From an uncultured Oscillospiraceae bacterium (lineage in GTDB: Bacteria; Bacillota; Clostridia; Oscillospirales; Oscillospiraceae): a stretch of DNA of 33,303 nt. Positions 24,881 through 32,064 of the stretch are shown here, one piece after another (position 1 is the first letter of the stretch; every line of letters starts with the position of its first letter). The notes beneath the pieces were generated by a model. It had not been told where the DNA came from. It saw nothing but the letters and a program-made list of their open reading frames with translations, and did no database searches. The stretch is from contig CANRFU010000015.1 in NCBI GenBank assembly GCA_947629975.1, positions 1-33,303 of the forward strand, in the 5' to 3' direction. Both the position numbers and the translations under genes were made by a program.

Positions 24881-26446
24881 CTATTTGCAGAAGTATGTGC
24901 GGATGAAGTAGGAGGGCGTACCGCTCCAGGCGTGGCAGAAGCTGTTCACCAGCCGGGAGCCGTAGGGGGAGGCGTACCGGTCCTCCGGGTCGTACAGTTC
25001 CCAGAAGGTGTCCGCCCCGTCCTTTATCATCTCCCCCCAGTAGCCCTTCATGGCCGCCAGGGCCTCCGCCTCCATGCCGCAGCGGAGCAGCGCGTCGATG
25101 AAGTGGTGATACATGTAGGGGGTCACCATGGGCACGCCGGGGTCCCGCTCCATCAGGTGCTTCAGAAGGGCGGCGTTTTGCTCCCGGCCGAACACCTCCG
25201 CCAGCGCGAACCACACCTGGGAGGCCCAGGACACCTGCCGCTCCGCCCCGCTGACGAAGAAGCCCAGCTTCTCGTCCCAGAGGTGCTCCAGCGCGGCATC
25301 CGTTAAGGCGGCGATCTGGCTCTCATACCCGGCGGCCCTGGACGCATCCCCCAGCGCCCGGGCGGCCTCCGCGGCCCGCCGCAGGGAGTAGATCAGCACC
25401 GCGTGGGCGCCGGCCTGCTTGTTGAGGCCGTCGCCCCAGTCCAGGAAGCACCACCAGCCCTCCCGGTCGGCCACCAGCCCCCGGCTGTCCACGTCCCTCA
25501 AGGCCAGTTCGATCTGCCGCCAGGCGGTGGGGGCCAGTTCTCCCAGCGTCTCCCGGTCCCCCGTGGCCTGAAAGTAGTCCCACAGAGCGCACGGGAAGAA
25601 CAGAGAGAAGTCGAACAGGGCGGTGTCGTCCACCTGAGGCGAGGGTTCGGTGAACAGGCAGGCCCCTACCCGGCCCTCGTTCTGGGTGAGGCCGGCGAAC
25701 AGATACAGGCACCGCTTGACCAGATCGTTGTTGCGGAAGGCGGCGTAGTTGGTCAGCGCCTGGAGGCGCAGATCCCCCATCCACAGCCGCCGGTCCCGCT
25801 TGGGCCCGTCCTCGAACACCGTCTGCATACAGTCCCGCATGGTGCGCAGGGCGGTCCGGTCCAGCCGGATCAGATCCTCGTCGTCGGTCCGCAGCGGCGG
25901 CACCGCCGCCATGTCGGCGGAGGTCACGCTCCGACAGACCACATCGCTGACCACCACCCTGTATTTTGGCGATGTGTCCAGCACGGCGAGCTCCAGATAG
26001 CGGAAGGCGTACCGCCGGGGCAGGGACACCTGGCGGGGCAGCACATCCACATGGATGATCTCCTCCTGAATCCAGGAGCGGCTGATCTCTCCGTCATATT
26101 GAGAGGGGTCCGCCGCGATCTCATAGGGGATCTCGCCGAATCTCAGCCGCAGCAGGGCGGGCGCGTCGGCGGGGGACCCGACCGGCGTCAGGGAGAAGGT
26201 CACGTATCCCACCAGATGCTCCCCAAAATCCAGACACAGCCTGTTGCCCCGGCCCATGGGGGCGGAGCGGTCAAAGGCGGGGGACGCGGTCTCGGCCGCG
26301 TAGTCCTCCCCGCGGGGGACGATATTCACGGTGCGGACCGGCGCGGCCTCTCTCTCGATGAGCCTGGGCGTCAGCGCCTGGGCCTTGGCCACGAAGGCGT
26401 CGTTGACGATGGGGCGGAAGTCCTTGATGGCGTTGGTGATGGCCAT
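24881..26446 (-). CDS. GH78-like (alpha/alpha)6-barrel glycoside hydrolase
   Basis: A 521-residue protein related to alpha-L-rhamnosidases but shorter. A beta-sandwich N-terminal part (to about 175) leads into a helical barrel with VFEDGPKRDRRLWMGDLRLQ (D213, D218, D225) and, near the end, TFWELYDPEDRYASPYGSR with a conserved Glu. These align with the catalytic segments of GH78. In the first motif the Glu of the RDER form is replaced by Arg, so the acid may differ. No signal peptide. ATG at 26446 is chosen for its AAAAGGAGG site. It is transcribed alone, divergently from the AraC gene, which probably controls it. Target is probably a rhamnoside; GH78 versus a neighbouring six-hairpin family is uncertain. 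Confidence 0.82.
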   Translation of the reverse strand: MAITNAIKDFRPIVNDAFVAKAQALTPRLIEREAAPVRTVNIVPRGEDYAAETASPAFDRSAPMGRGNRLCLDFGEHLVGYVTFSLTPVGSPADAPALLRLRFGEIPYEIAADPSQYDGEISRSWIQEEIIHVDVLPRQVSLPRRYAFRYLELAVLDTSPKYRVVVSDVVCRSVTSADMAAVPPLRTDDEDLIRLDRTALRTMRDCMQTVFEDGPKRDRRLWMGDLRLQALTNYAAFRNNDLVKRCLYLFAGLTQNEGRVGACLFTEPSPQVDDTALFDFSLFFPCALWDYFQATGDRETLGELAPTAWRQIELALRDVDSRGLVADREGWWCFLDWGDGLNKQAGAHAVLIYSLRRAAEAARALGDASRAAGYESQIAALTDAALEHLWDEKLGFFVSGAERQVSWASQVWFALAEVFGREQNAALLKHLMERDPGVPMVTPYMYHHFIDALLRCGMEAEALAAMKGYWGEMIKDGADTFWELYDPEDRYASPYGSRLVNSFCHAWSGTPSYFIRTYFCK

Positions 26447-26464
26447 GGAACAGCCTCCTTTTGT

Positions 26465-26482
26465 ATGGGGTCTTTCCCCCAT
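26465..26482. promoter_or_regulatory. Inverted repeat at the GH78-like transcription start
   Basis: ATGGGG (26465-26470) and CCCCAT (26477-26482) flank a 6-base centre. It touches the minus-strand -10 and covers the expected start point, a common operator position. Confidence 0.35.
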
Positions 26483-26509
26483 TATCCCCGTTTTTTGCGC
26501 GTCTGTAAA
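26481..26509 (-). promoter_or_regulatory. Promoter of the GH78-like gene
   Basis: On the minus strand TTTACA (26509-26504) and GATAAT (26486-26481) are 17 bp apart, about 35 bases before the start codon. No convincing promoter was found for the divergent AraC gene in 26510-26594. Confidence 0.75.
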
Positions 26510-26594
26510 GAGAAAAAATGCGCCGCCGCTGCCCCTGGTATGCGGTTTCTATCCGATTTTGCACACCCATCCACAGAAAGACGAGGTGATCCCC

Positions 26595-27563
26595 ATGCGG
26601 GAGTATGTTTTGCGCCGTCTGGCGGAGATCTCCGAGGAGGAACAGGCCCTGCTCCACGGCGCGCCGGTGGATATGTCCCAGTACAACCGGGCGGGGGAGG
26701 CGGTGATGGAGTCCTCCAAGCTGCTGCCGGGCAGCAAGCTGTTCGGCATCCGCACCCATACCCGCTTTGCCGATTTTCCCCGCCACAGCCACAGCTATGT
26801 GGAGATGATCTATCAGGTCAGCGGCTCCACCGCTCACGTCATCGACGGCCGGGAGCCCCTCACCCTGGAGGCGGGCAACCTGCTGCTGCTGGGCCGGGGC
26901 ACGGAGCATGAGATCAAGGCCGCCGGCCGGGACGACATCGCCGTCAACTTCATCCTGGTGCCCGCCTTTTTCGACAACGCCGCCATCAGCATCGGCGGCA
27001 GCAACGCCCTGTCTCTTTTTTTGCAGAGCAATCTCCGCCGGGACGCCTCCCCCTGTTCCCACCTGGTATACGATGTGGCCGGGGAGCCTATCCTGGAGAA
27101 TCTGCTGGAGAATCTGGTCCTGCTGGAGATGGACGGCGCCCCGCTCCAGCGGCAGGAACTCCAGCAGAAGACCCTGGAGCTGCTGTTCCACCACCTGTCC
27201 GGCCAGTCCGCCAAGCTGGTGGCCGCGGGCAGGCGGGAGCGGGAACAGGCCATTGTGCTGTCGGTGCTGAGCCGCATCGAGTCGGACGTGCAGTGTACGC
27301 TGTCCGCCCTGGCGGAGGAGCACCACATGGAGATGTCTTCCCTGAGCCGCCTGATTCGCCGGCACACGGGCTGTACCTTCACCGAGCTGCTCCACACGGC
27401 CCGGTTCAACCGGGCGGTGGTCCTGCTGGCGGATACGGACCTGAGCGTGGCCGACATCGCCGCTGCCGTGGGCTATGAGAACACCGCCTTTTTCTACCGC
27501 CGGTTCGCTCAGCGGTTCGGCTGCACCCCGGCGGAATACCGCGCCGCCCACCGCCGCGTCTGA
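26595..27563 (+). CDS. AraC-family transcriptional regulator
   Basis: A 322-residue regulator with an N-terminal cupin sensor: FADFPRHSHSYVEMIYQVSG (H64, H66) and LEAGNLLLLGRGTEHEI. A C-terminal double helix-turn-helix (about 225-322) reads LSALAEEHHMEMSSLSRLIRRHTG, then LSVADIAAAVGYENTAFFYRRFAQRFGCTPAEYR. Such proteins usually bind a sugar and activate catabolic genes. It is divergent from a GH78-like gene and upstream of the rhamnose operon, so a RhaS/RhaR-like role for L-rhamnose is the natural inference. ATG 26595 follows GAGGTGAT; the reading frame runs on upstream, but that part overlaps the divergent gene. Confidence 0.93.
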   Translation: MREYVLRRLAEISEEEQALLHGAPVDMSQYNRAGEAVMESSKLLPGSKLFGIRTHTRFADFPRHSHSYVEMIYQVSGSTAHVIDGREPLTLEAGNLLLLGRGTEHEIKAAGRDDIAVNFILVPAFFDNAAISIGGSNALSLFLQSNLRRDASPCSHLVYDVAGEPILENLLENLVLLEMDGAPLQRQELQQKTLELLFHHLSGQSAKLVAAGRREREQAIVLSVLSRIESDVQCTLSALAEEHHMEMSSLSRLIRRHTGCTFTELLHTARFNRAVVLLADTDLSVADIAAAVGYENTAFFYRRFAQRFGCTPAEYRAAHRRV

Positions 27564-27567
27564 ACGC

Positions 27568-27591
27568 CGCCCCGGCCTCCGGGCCGGGGCG
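27568..27591 (+). terminator. Terminator after the AraC gene
   Basis: CGCCCCGGCC (27568-27577) pairs with GGCCGGGGCG (27582-27591) around a TCCG loop. The tail TTCTCTCCTT is only partly T-rich. Confidence 0.7.
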
Positions 27592-27627
27592 TTCTCTCCT
27601 TCAGGAATCTGCAAAATCGGATACATC

Positions 27628-27652
27628 AAAAACAAGGTACGTCCTTGTTTTT
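27628..27652. promoter_or_regulatory. 25-bp palindrome over the rhamnose operon -35
   Basis: AAAAACAAGG (27628-27637) and CCTTGTTTTT (27643-27652) are perfect inverted arms around TACGT. The right arm contains the proposed -35 (27645-27650). This is a strong operator candidate. A weak terminator for araC is the alternative because the right arm ends in six T residues. Confidence 0.6.
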
Positions 27653-27672
27653 TCCATCCGGAGGAGTACAAT
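27645..27672 (+). promoter_or_regulatory. Putative promoter of the rhamnose operon
   Basis: TTGTTT (27645-27650) and TACAAT (27667-27672) have a 16-bp spacer. It lies before the rhamnulokinase remnant, whose own ribosome site (GAGGAGGGA) is still intact. The operon's first working gene starts 259 bases further on. Confidence 0.55.
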
Positions 27673-27710
27673 AAAATCATCGGAAGGAAGACGCCAGAGG
27701 AGGGAAGAGC

Positions 27711-27815
27711 GTGAAATACTATCTCGCCATCGATATCGGCACGTCCAGCGGCCGGCCGGCAGATCGGAGGCGCGGTGGCCTACCGGGACAGTTGTACTGC
27801 CGGGATGGACGCCAT
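27711..27815 (+). pseudogene. Remnant of a rhamnulokinase 5' end with an internal deletion
   Basis: After a good ribosome site, GTG opens VKYYLAIDIGTSSGR, a FGGY kinase N-terminus. Bases 27726-27756 match 28273-28303 of the intact kinase gene at 29 of 31 positions. From 27758 the match jumps to 28526 and continues without gaps to 27813 (46 of 56), encoding QIGGAVAYRDSCTAGMDA in another frame. About 220 bases are missing, the frame shifts at the junction, and all catalytic parts downstream are absent. What can be translated from the GTG is a 55-residue peptide ending at 27878. The divergence shows a related kinase gene, not a recent copy. Confidence 0.88.
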
Positions 27816-27930
27816 CATACTCCTTGGCAACATGGAAAAACGTATCTCTTTCCATCGCTATTGTATATTTCGTGTTGAGCGGCTCTCTACTTACTTTAAT
27901 GCGCTACTACAAAATAATAGGAGGCACAAA

Positions 27931-28245
27931 ATGGTCAGGAAAGGTTTCAAGATGTTTCTGAATCCGGGCATGGCGGCGGAGTATGAAAAACGCCATAATG
28001 AGCTGTGGCCCGCGATGCAGGAGATGATTCATCAGTACGGCGGGCGGAACTATTCCATCTTTCTGGACGAGGAGACGAATGTCCTCTATGGATACATTGA
28101 GGTAGAGGACGAGTTGAAATGGTCCCAGTCCGCCGATACGGAGATCAATCGGAAGTGGTGGGATTTTATGGCGGATATTATGGAGACCAATTCGGATAAC
28201 AGCCCGGTAAGCATCGACCTTCGTCCGGTGTTTCACCTGGAATAG
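27931..28245 (+). CDS. rhaM: L-rhamnose mutarotase
   Basis: A 104-residue protein that interconverts alpha- and beta-L-rhamnose (EC 5.1.3.32), exactly the family length. YEKRHNELWPAMQEM carries the catalytic H22, and NYSIFLDEETNVLYGYIEVE, RKWWDFMADIM and NSDNSPVSIDLRPVFHLE match RhaM closely. ATG 27931 follows AGGAGG; the frame runs upstream into the kinase remnant by chance. Base use differs from the neighbours: 60-base samples count 30 (28021-28080) and 26 (28141-28200) G+C against 38 in a sample of the isomerase gene, with many A/T-ending codons. That suggests separate acquisition. It lies 9 bases before rhaB. Confidence 0.96.
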   Translation: MVRKGFKMFLNPGMAAEYEKRHNELWPAMQEMIHQYGGRNYSIFLDEETNVLYGYIEVEDELKWSQSADTEINRKWWDFMADIMETNSDNSPVSIDLRPVFHLE

Positions 28246-28254
28246 GAGGGCCAT

Positions 28255-29706
28255 ATGGGACGCTGCATTTTAGCCATCGACATCGGCGCGTCCAGCGGCC
28301 GGCACATCCTGGGCCATGTGGAGGACGGGAAGATCGTGCTGGAGGAGGTCCACCGGTTCGACAACAAGCAGGTCCATGTGAACGGCCACGACTGCTGGGA
28401 CATGGACAACCTGTGGGCTGGCATCGTGGACGGGCTGAAAGCCTGCAAAGCCCTGGGCAAGATCCCCAACACCGTGGGCATTGACACCTGGGCGGTGGAC
28501 TACGTGCTGCTGGACGGGGAAGGCAGGCAGATCGGCAACGCCGTGGCCTACCGGGACGACCGCACCGCCGGGATGGACGCCCTGGTGGACGCCATCGTGC
28601 CCCGGTCGGAGCTGTACGCCAAGACCGGCATCCAGTACCAGACCTTCAACACCATCTACCAGCTCATGGCGCTGAAACAGGAGCACCCGGAGCAGTTAGA
28701 GGCGGCGGAGTCCCTGCTGATGATCCCGGACTACTTCAATTATAAGCTCACCGGAGTGAAAAAGCAGGAGTACACCAATGCCACCTCCACCAGCCTGGTG
28801 AACGCAGCGGCCAAGACCTGGGACATGGACCTGATCCGGCGGCTGGGTCTGCCGGAAAAGCTGTTCGGGGCGCTGTCCATACCGGGAACGGTGGTGGGGG
28901 ACCTGACCCCGGAGATGCAGGCGGAGGTGGGCTTCAACACCACCGTCATCCTCCCCGCCACCCACGACACCGGCTCCGCCTTCCTGGCCGTCCCCGCCCG
29001 GGACGACAGGGCGGTGTTCCTCTCCAGCGGCACATGGTCCCTCCTGGGGGTGGAGAACGAGGTCCCCATCACCACCGAGGAGAGCCGGGAGGAGAACTTC
29101 ACCAACGAGGGCGGGGCCTGGTACCGATACCGGTATCTCAAGAACATCATGGGCCTGTGGATGATCCAGTCCATCCGCCGGGAACTGAACGGCGTGGCCT
29201 ATGTGGAGGGAAAGACCAGCCAATACGCCTCCGGCCGCACCTATTCCTTCCCCGACCTGATCGCCGAGGCCAAGACCGCCGCTGATTTCCCCTCCATGGT
29301 GGACGCCAACGACGAGTGCTTCCTGGCCCCGGACAGTATGATCGACGCCATCAAGGCGTTCTGTGAAAAATCCGGCCAGCCGGTGCCTCAGACGGTGGGG
29401 GAGATCATGCAGACGGTCTATTCCTCCCTGGCCATGGCCTATGAGAACGGGATCGCCGCCTTGGAGGACATGACCGGGAAGCATTACACCAGTCTGAACA
29501 TCGTGGGCGGCGGCTGCCAGGATATGTACCTGAACCAGATGACCGCCAACGCCACCGGCCTGCCCGTGTTCGCCGGCCCGGTGGAGGGCACCGCCATTGG
29601 CAACCTCATCGTCCAGATGATCGCCGGGGGCGAGTTCACATCGTTACAACAGGCGCGTGACGCCATAAAAGACAGCTTTGACATCAAGGAGGTAACGCCA
29701 TGTTAG
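28255..29706 (+). CDS. rhaB: Rhamnulokinase
   Basis: A 483-residue FGGY kinase that phosphorylates L-rhamnulose at O-1. ILAIDIGASSGRHILG (5-20) is the ATP-phosphate loop of RhaB-type kinases. GIDTWAVDYVLLD (75-87), AYRDDRTAGM and LPATHDTGSAFLAVP, with catalytic D238, are also present. SSGTWSLLGVE and NIVGGGCQDMYLNQMTANATG mark the C-terminal lobe. AGGAGGG precedes the ATG. The last 7 bases overlap the isomerase start. A broken relative lies about 540 bases upstream. Confidence 0.96.
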   Translation: MGRCILAIDIGASSGRHILGHVEDGKIVLEEVHRFDNKQVHVNGHDCWDMDNLWAGIVDGLKACKALGKIPNTVGIDTWAVDYVLLDGEGRQIGNAVAYRDDRTAGMDALVDAIVPRSELYAKTGIQYQTFNTIYQLMALKQEHPEQLEAAESLLMIPDYFNYKLTGVKKQEYTNATSTSLVNAAAKTWDMDLIRRLGLPEKLFGALSIPGTVVGDLTPEMQAEVGFNTTVILPATHDTGSAFLAVPARDDRAVFLSSGTWSLLGVENEVPITTEESREENFTNEGGAWYRYRYLKNIMGLWMIQSIRRELNGVAYVEGKTSQYASGRTYSFPDLIAEAKTAADFPSMVDANDECFLAPDSMIDAIKAFCEKSGQPVPQTVGEIMQTVYSSLAMAYENGIAALEDMTGKHYTSLNIVGGGCQDMYLNQMTANATGLPVFAGPVEGTAIGNLIVQMIAGGEFTSLQQARDAIKDSFDIKEVTPC

Positions 29707-31121
29707 TGGAAACCAAAGCCCGTGTGGGCGTGTTCGCCATCGCCCTGGGGGCCTATCTGCCCCAGTTCCCCTCCCTGGTCCCCGAGTTCGAGGGCCAGTA
29801 CGCCGACTTCAAAAAGCGCATCCCCGACACGGTGGAGCTCATCGACGGCGGCATCGTCACCACCAAGGAGCTGGCCCAGGCCGCCGGCGACAAGTTCCGG
29901 GCTGCCGACGTGGACCTGGTCATCCTCCAGCTGCTGACCTACGCCACCTCCTACAACATGCTCCCCGCCGTCCGGGATCTGGACGTGCCCGTGGTGCTGG
30001 TGAACCTCCAGAAGAAGAAGGCCCCCGACTACGCCAACACCGACACCGCCACCTGGCTGGGCGAGCTGTACGCCTGCGGCGCGGTGGGCGAGATGGTGGC
30101 CGATCTGGAGCGGGCGGGCAAGCGCCACGCCGTCATCACCGGCGTGGTGGAGGGGGGCGACCCCCACGCCCAGGCGGAGATCGAGGACTGGTGCAAAGCC
30201 GCCCAGGTCCGCCGCCGCTTCCGCGACACCAACCTGGCCCAGATCGGCCGGCCCTACCCCGGCATGATGGACCTGTACATCGACGAGACCAACCTCTACC
30301 ACCGGATGTGGCTCTACACCAAGCAGTTCGACTGGGAGAAGATGTGGGCCATCGCCGACGACATCACCGACGAGGACGCCATCCGGGCCAAGGCCCAGGA
30401 CATCCTGGACACCTTCGATATCGAGGGTGGCGGCACCATCGAGAAGGTCTGGGACATGGCGAAATACGTCGTCGCTTTCGAGCGGTGGGTGAAGGAGGAG
30501 AAGCTGGGCTTCGTGGCCTCCCACTACGACGGGTTCGCCCAGGGGGTGGCCGGCAGGCTGGACTCCATGCTCATCCCCGCCTTCTCCATGCTCATCAAGC
30601 AGGGCACCGCCTGCGCCGTGGAGGGGGATATCAAGGTGGCCATGGCCATGAGCATTTTGAAAACCATCTCCGGCACCGGCCAGCTGTCCGAGATGTACTC
30701 CATCGACTTCGAAAAGGACATCTGCATCATCGGCCACAGCGGCTCCGGGGACGCGGACATCTCCCAGGCAAAAAAGCCCACCATGAAGATCGTCCCCGTG
30801 TTCCACGGCAAGACCGGCGGCGGCTACCTCACCCAGTTCTATCCCCCGGTGGGCCCCGTCACCTATCTGGGCATCACCCAGGACAGGGACGGTCACTTCA
30901 AGTTCGTGGTGGCCGAGGGGGTCAACGAGGAGGGCCCCATCTTCACCTTCGGGGACACCAATATGCGCACCCGCTTCACCTGCGGGGCCCGGGAATTCTG
31001 CGACCGCTGGAGCGAGGCCGGTCCCACCCACCACATGGCCGCCGCCGCGGGCCGCCACATCGACACCATTTTGAAAGTCGCCAAGATCTTCAACGTCCCC
31101 GCGGACATTATCACCCGCTGA
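29700..31121 (+). CDS. AraA/FucI-superfamily sugar isomerase, likely the L-rhamnose isomerase of this operon
   Basis: A 473-residue isomerase of the L-arabinose/L-fucose isomerase superfamily. RVGVFAIALGAYLPQFP and VPVVLVNLQ match the AraA-like N-terminal domains. Four residues align with the Mn2+ and catalytic set of E. coli AraA (E306, E333, H350, H450): E308 in CAVEGD, E331 in LSEMYSIDFEKD, H346 in IIGHSG and H445 in GPTHHM. It is not related to RhaA or RhaI. It sits where a rhamnose isomerase is needed, between rhaB and rhaD, and no other isomerase is in the operon. L-rhamnose to L-rhamnulose is therefore the inferred reaction; L-fucose or L-arabinose isomerisation remains possible. AAGGAGG and the ATGTTAG overlap couple it to rhaB. 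Confidence 0.85.
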   Translation: MLVETKARVGVFAIALGAYLPQFPSLVPEFEGQYADFKKRIPDTVELIDGGIVTTKELAQAAGDKFRAADVDLVILQLLTYATSYNMLPAVRDLDVPVVLVNLQKKKAPDYANTDTATWLGELYACGAVGEMVADLERAGKRHAVITGVVEGGDPHAQAEIEDWCKAAQVRRRFRDTNLAQIGRPYPGMMDLYIDETNLYHRMWLYTKQFDWEKMWAIADDITDEDAIRAKAQDILDTFDIEGGGTIEKVWDMAKYVVAFERWVKEEKLGFVASHYDGFAQGVAGRLDSMLIPAFSMLIKQGTACAVEGDIKVAMAMSILKTISGTGQLSEMYSIDFEKDICIIGHSGSGDADISQAKKPTMKIVPVFHGKTGGGYLTQFYPPVGPVTYLGITQDRDGHFKFVVAEGVNEEGPIFTFGDTNMRTRFTCGAREFCDRWSEAGPTHHMAAAAGRHIDTILKVAKIFNVPADIITR

Positions 31122-31135
31122 CCCGGTATCTATGC

Positions 31136-31159
31136 CTCCCCGCCCGTGGGGCGGGGGAG
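31136..31159 (+). repeat. C/G-rich intercistronic hairpin
   Basis: CTCCCCGCCC (31136-31145) pairs with GGGCGGGGGAG (31149-31159) with one bulged G and a tight loop. No T run follows. It resembles hairpins at 1262 and 21451 in sequence and probably affects mRNA stability or partial termination between the isomerase and aldolase genes. Confidence 0.5.
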
Positions 31160-31191
31160 ATCACATAAAACGATGAAAGGGAGTTTTCACC

Positions 31192-32019
31192 ATGAAAGTT
31201 TTGGACGCTGAATTTGTCAGGGGCTTCATGCGCATGGCCGACGACGGCTGGCAGCAGGGCTGGCACGAGCGCAACGGCGGCAACCTCAGCTACCGTATCA
31301 AGCCGGAAGAGGTAGAGTCCGTCAAGGAGGAGCTGCACCCCGGCGAGTGGAAGCCCATCGGCACCACCGTGCCCAGGCTGGCCGGCGAGTACTTTCTGGT
31401 CACCGGCTCCGGCAAGTACTTCCGCAACGTGACCATCAAGCCCGAGGACTCCTTCTGCATCATCGAGCTGGACCAGGCCGGTGAGAACTACCGCGTCTGC
31501 TGGGGCCTGGTGAACGGCGGACGGCCCACCAGCGAGCTGCCCTCCCACCTGATGAACCACGAGGTGAAGGTCATCGCCACCGGCGGCAAGCACCGGGTCA
31601 TCTATCACGCCCACCCCGCCAACACCATCGCCCTCACCTTCGTGCTGCCCCTCACCGACGAGGCATTCACCCGTGAGCTGTGGGAGATGGCCACCGAGTG
31701 CCCGGTGGTGTTCCCCTCCGGCGTGGGCGTGGTGCCCTGGATGGTCCCCGGCGGCCGGGACATCGCCGTGGCGACATCTGAACTGATGAAGCAGTACGAC
31801 GTGGCCATCTGGGCCCACCACGGCATGTTCTGCTCCGGGGAGGACTTCGACCTCACCTTCGGCCTCATGCACACCGTGGAGAAGTCCGCCGAGATTTTGG
31901 TAAAGGTGCTCTCCATGGGGGCTGGCAAGCGGCAGACCATCCAGCCCGACGACTTCCGGCATCTGGCGGTGGACTTCAACGTCACCCTGCCGGAGAAGTT
32001 CCTGTTTGAAAAGAAGTAA
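31192..32019 (+). CDS. rhaD: Rhamnulose-1-phosphate aldolase
   Basis: A 275-residue class II zinc aldolase that splits L-rhamnulose 1-phosphate into dihydroxyacetone phosphate and L-lactaldehyde. WHERNGGNLSYRI and LVTGSGKYFRNV bind phosphate. Metal and catalytic residues are visible as E115 (TSELPSH), H139 and H141 (YHAHPANT) and H209 or H210 (AHHGMFCSGED), close to the E. coli positions. Length matches the family. AAAGGGAG precedes the ATG. Very secure. Confidence 0.97.
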   Translation: MKVLDAEFVRGFMRMADDGWQQGWHERNGGNLSYRIKPEEVESVKEELHPGEWKPIGTTVPRLAGEYFLVTGSGKYFRNVTIKPEDSFCIIELDQAGENYRVCWGLVNGGRPTSELPSHLMNHEVKVIATGGKHRVIYHAHPANTIALTFVLPLTDEAFTRELWEMATECPVVFPSGVGVVPWMVPGGRDIAVATSELMKQYDVAIWAHHGMFCSGEDFDLTFGLMHTVEKSAEILVKVLSMGAGKRQTIQPDDFRHLAVDFNVTLPEKFLFEKK

Positions 32020-32064
32020 ACCCGGTGAAACTCACCACAAATTCATAAAAGGAGTGTATGTATC

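Noticed and set aside
27875-27900. Possible second promoter TTGAGC...TTTAAT before rhaM
   Set aside because: The spacer is only 14 bp, too short for a normal sigma-70-type promoter; left as an AT-rich stretch.
27775-27930. An N-terminally extended rhaM fused to the kinase remnant frame
   Set aside because: The frame is open only by chance. RhaM proteins are about 104 residues with the catalytic His at 22, which fits ATG 27931 and its AGGAGG site exactly.
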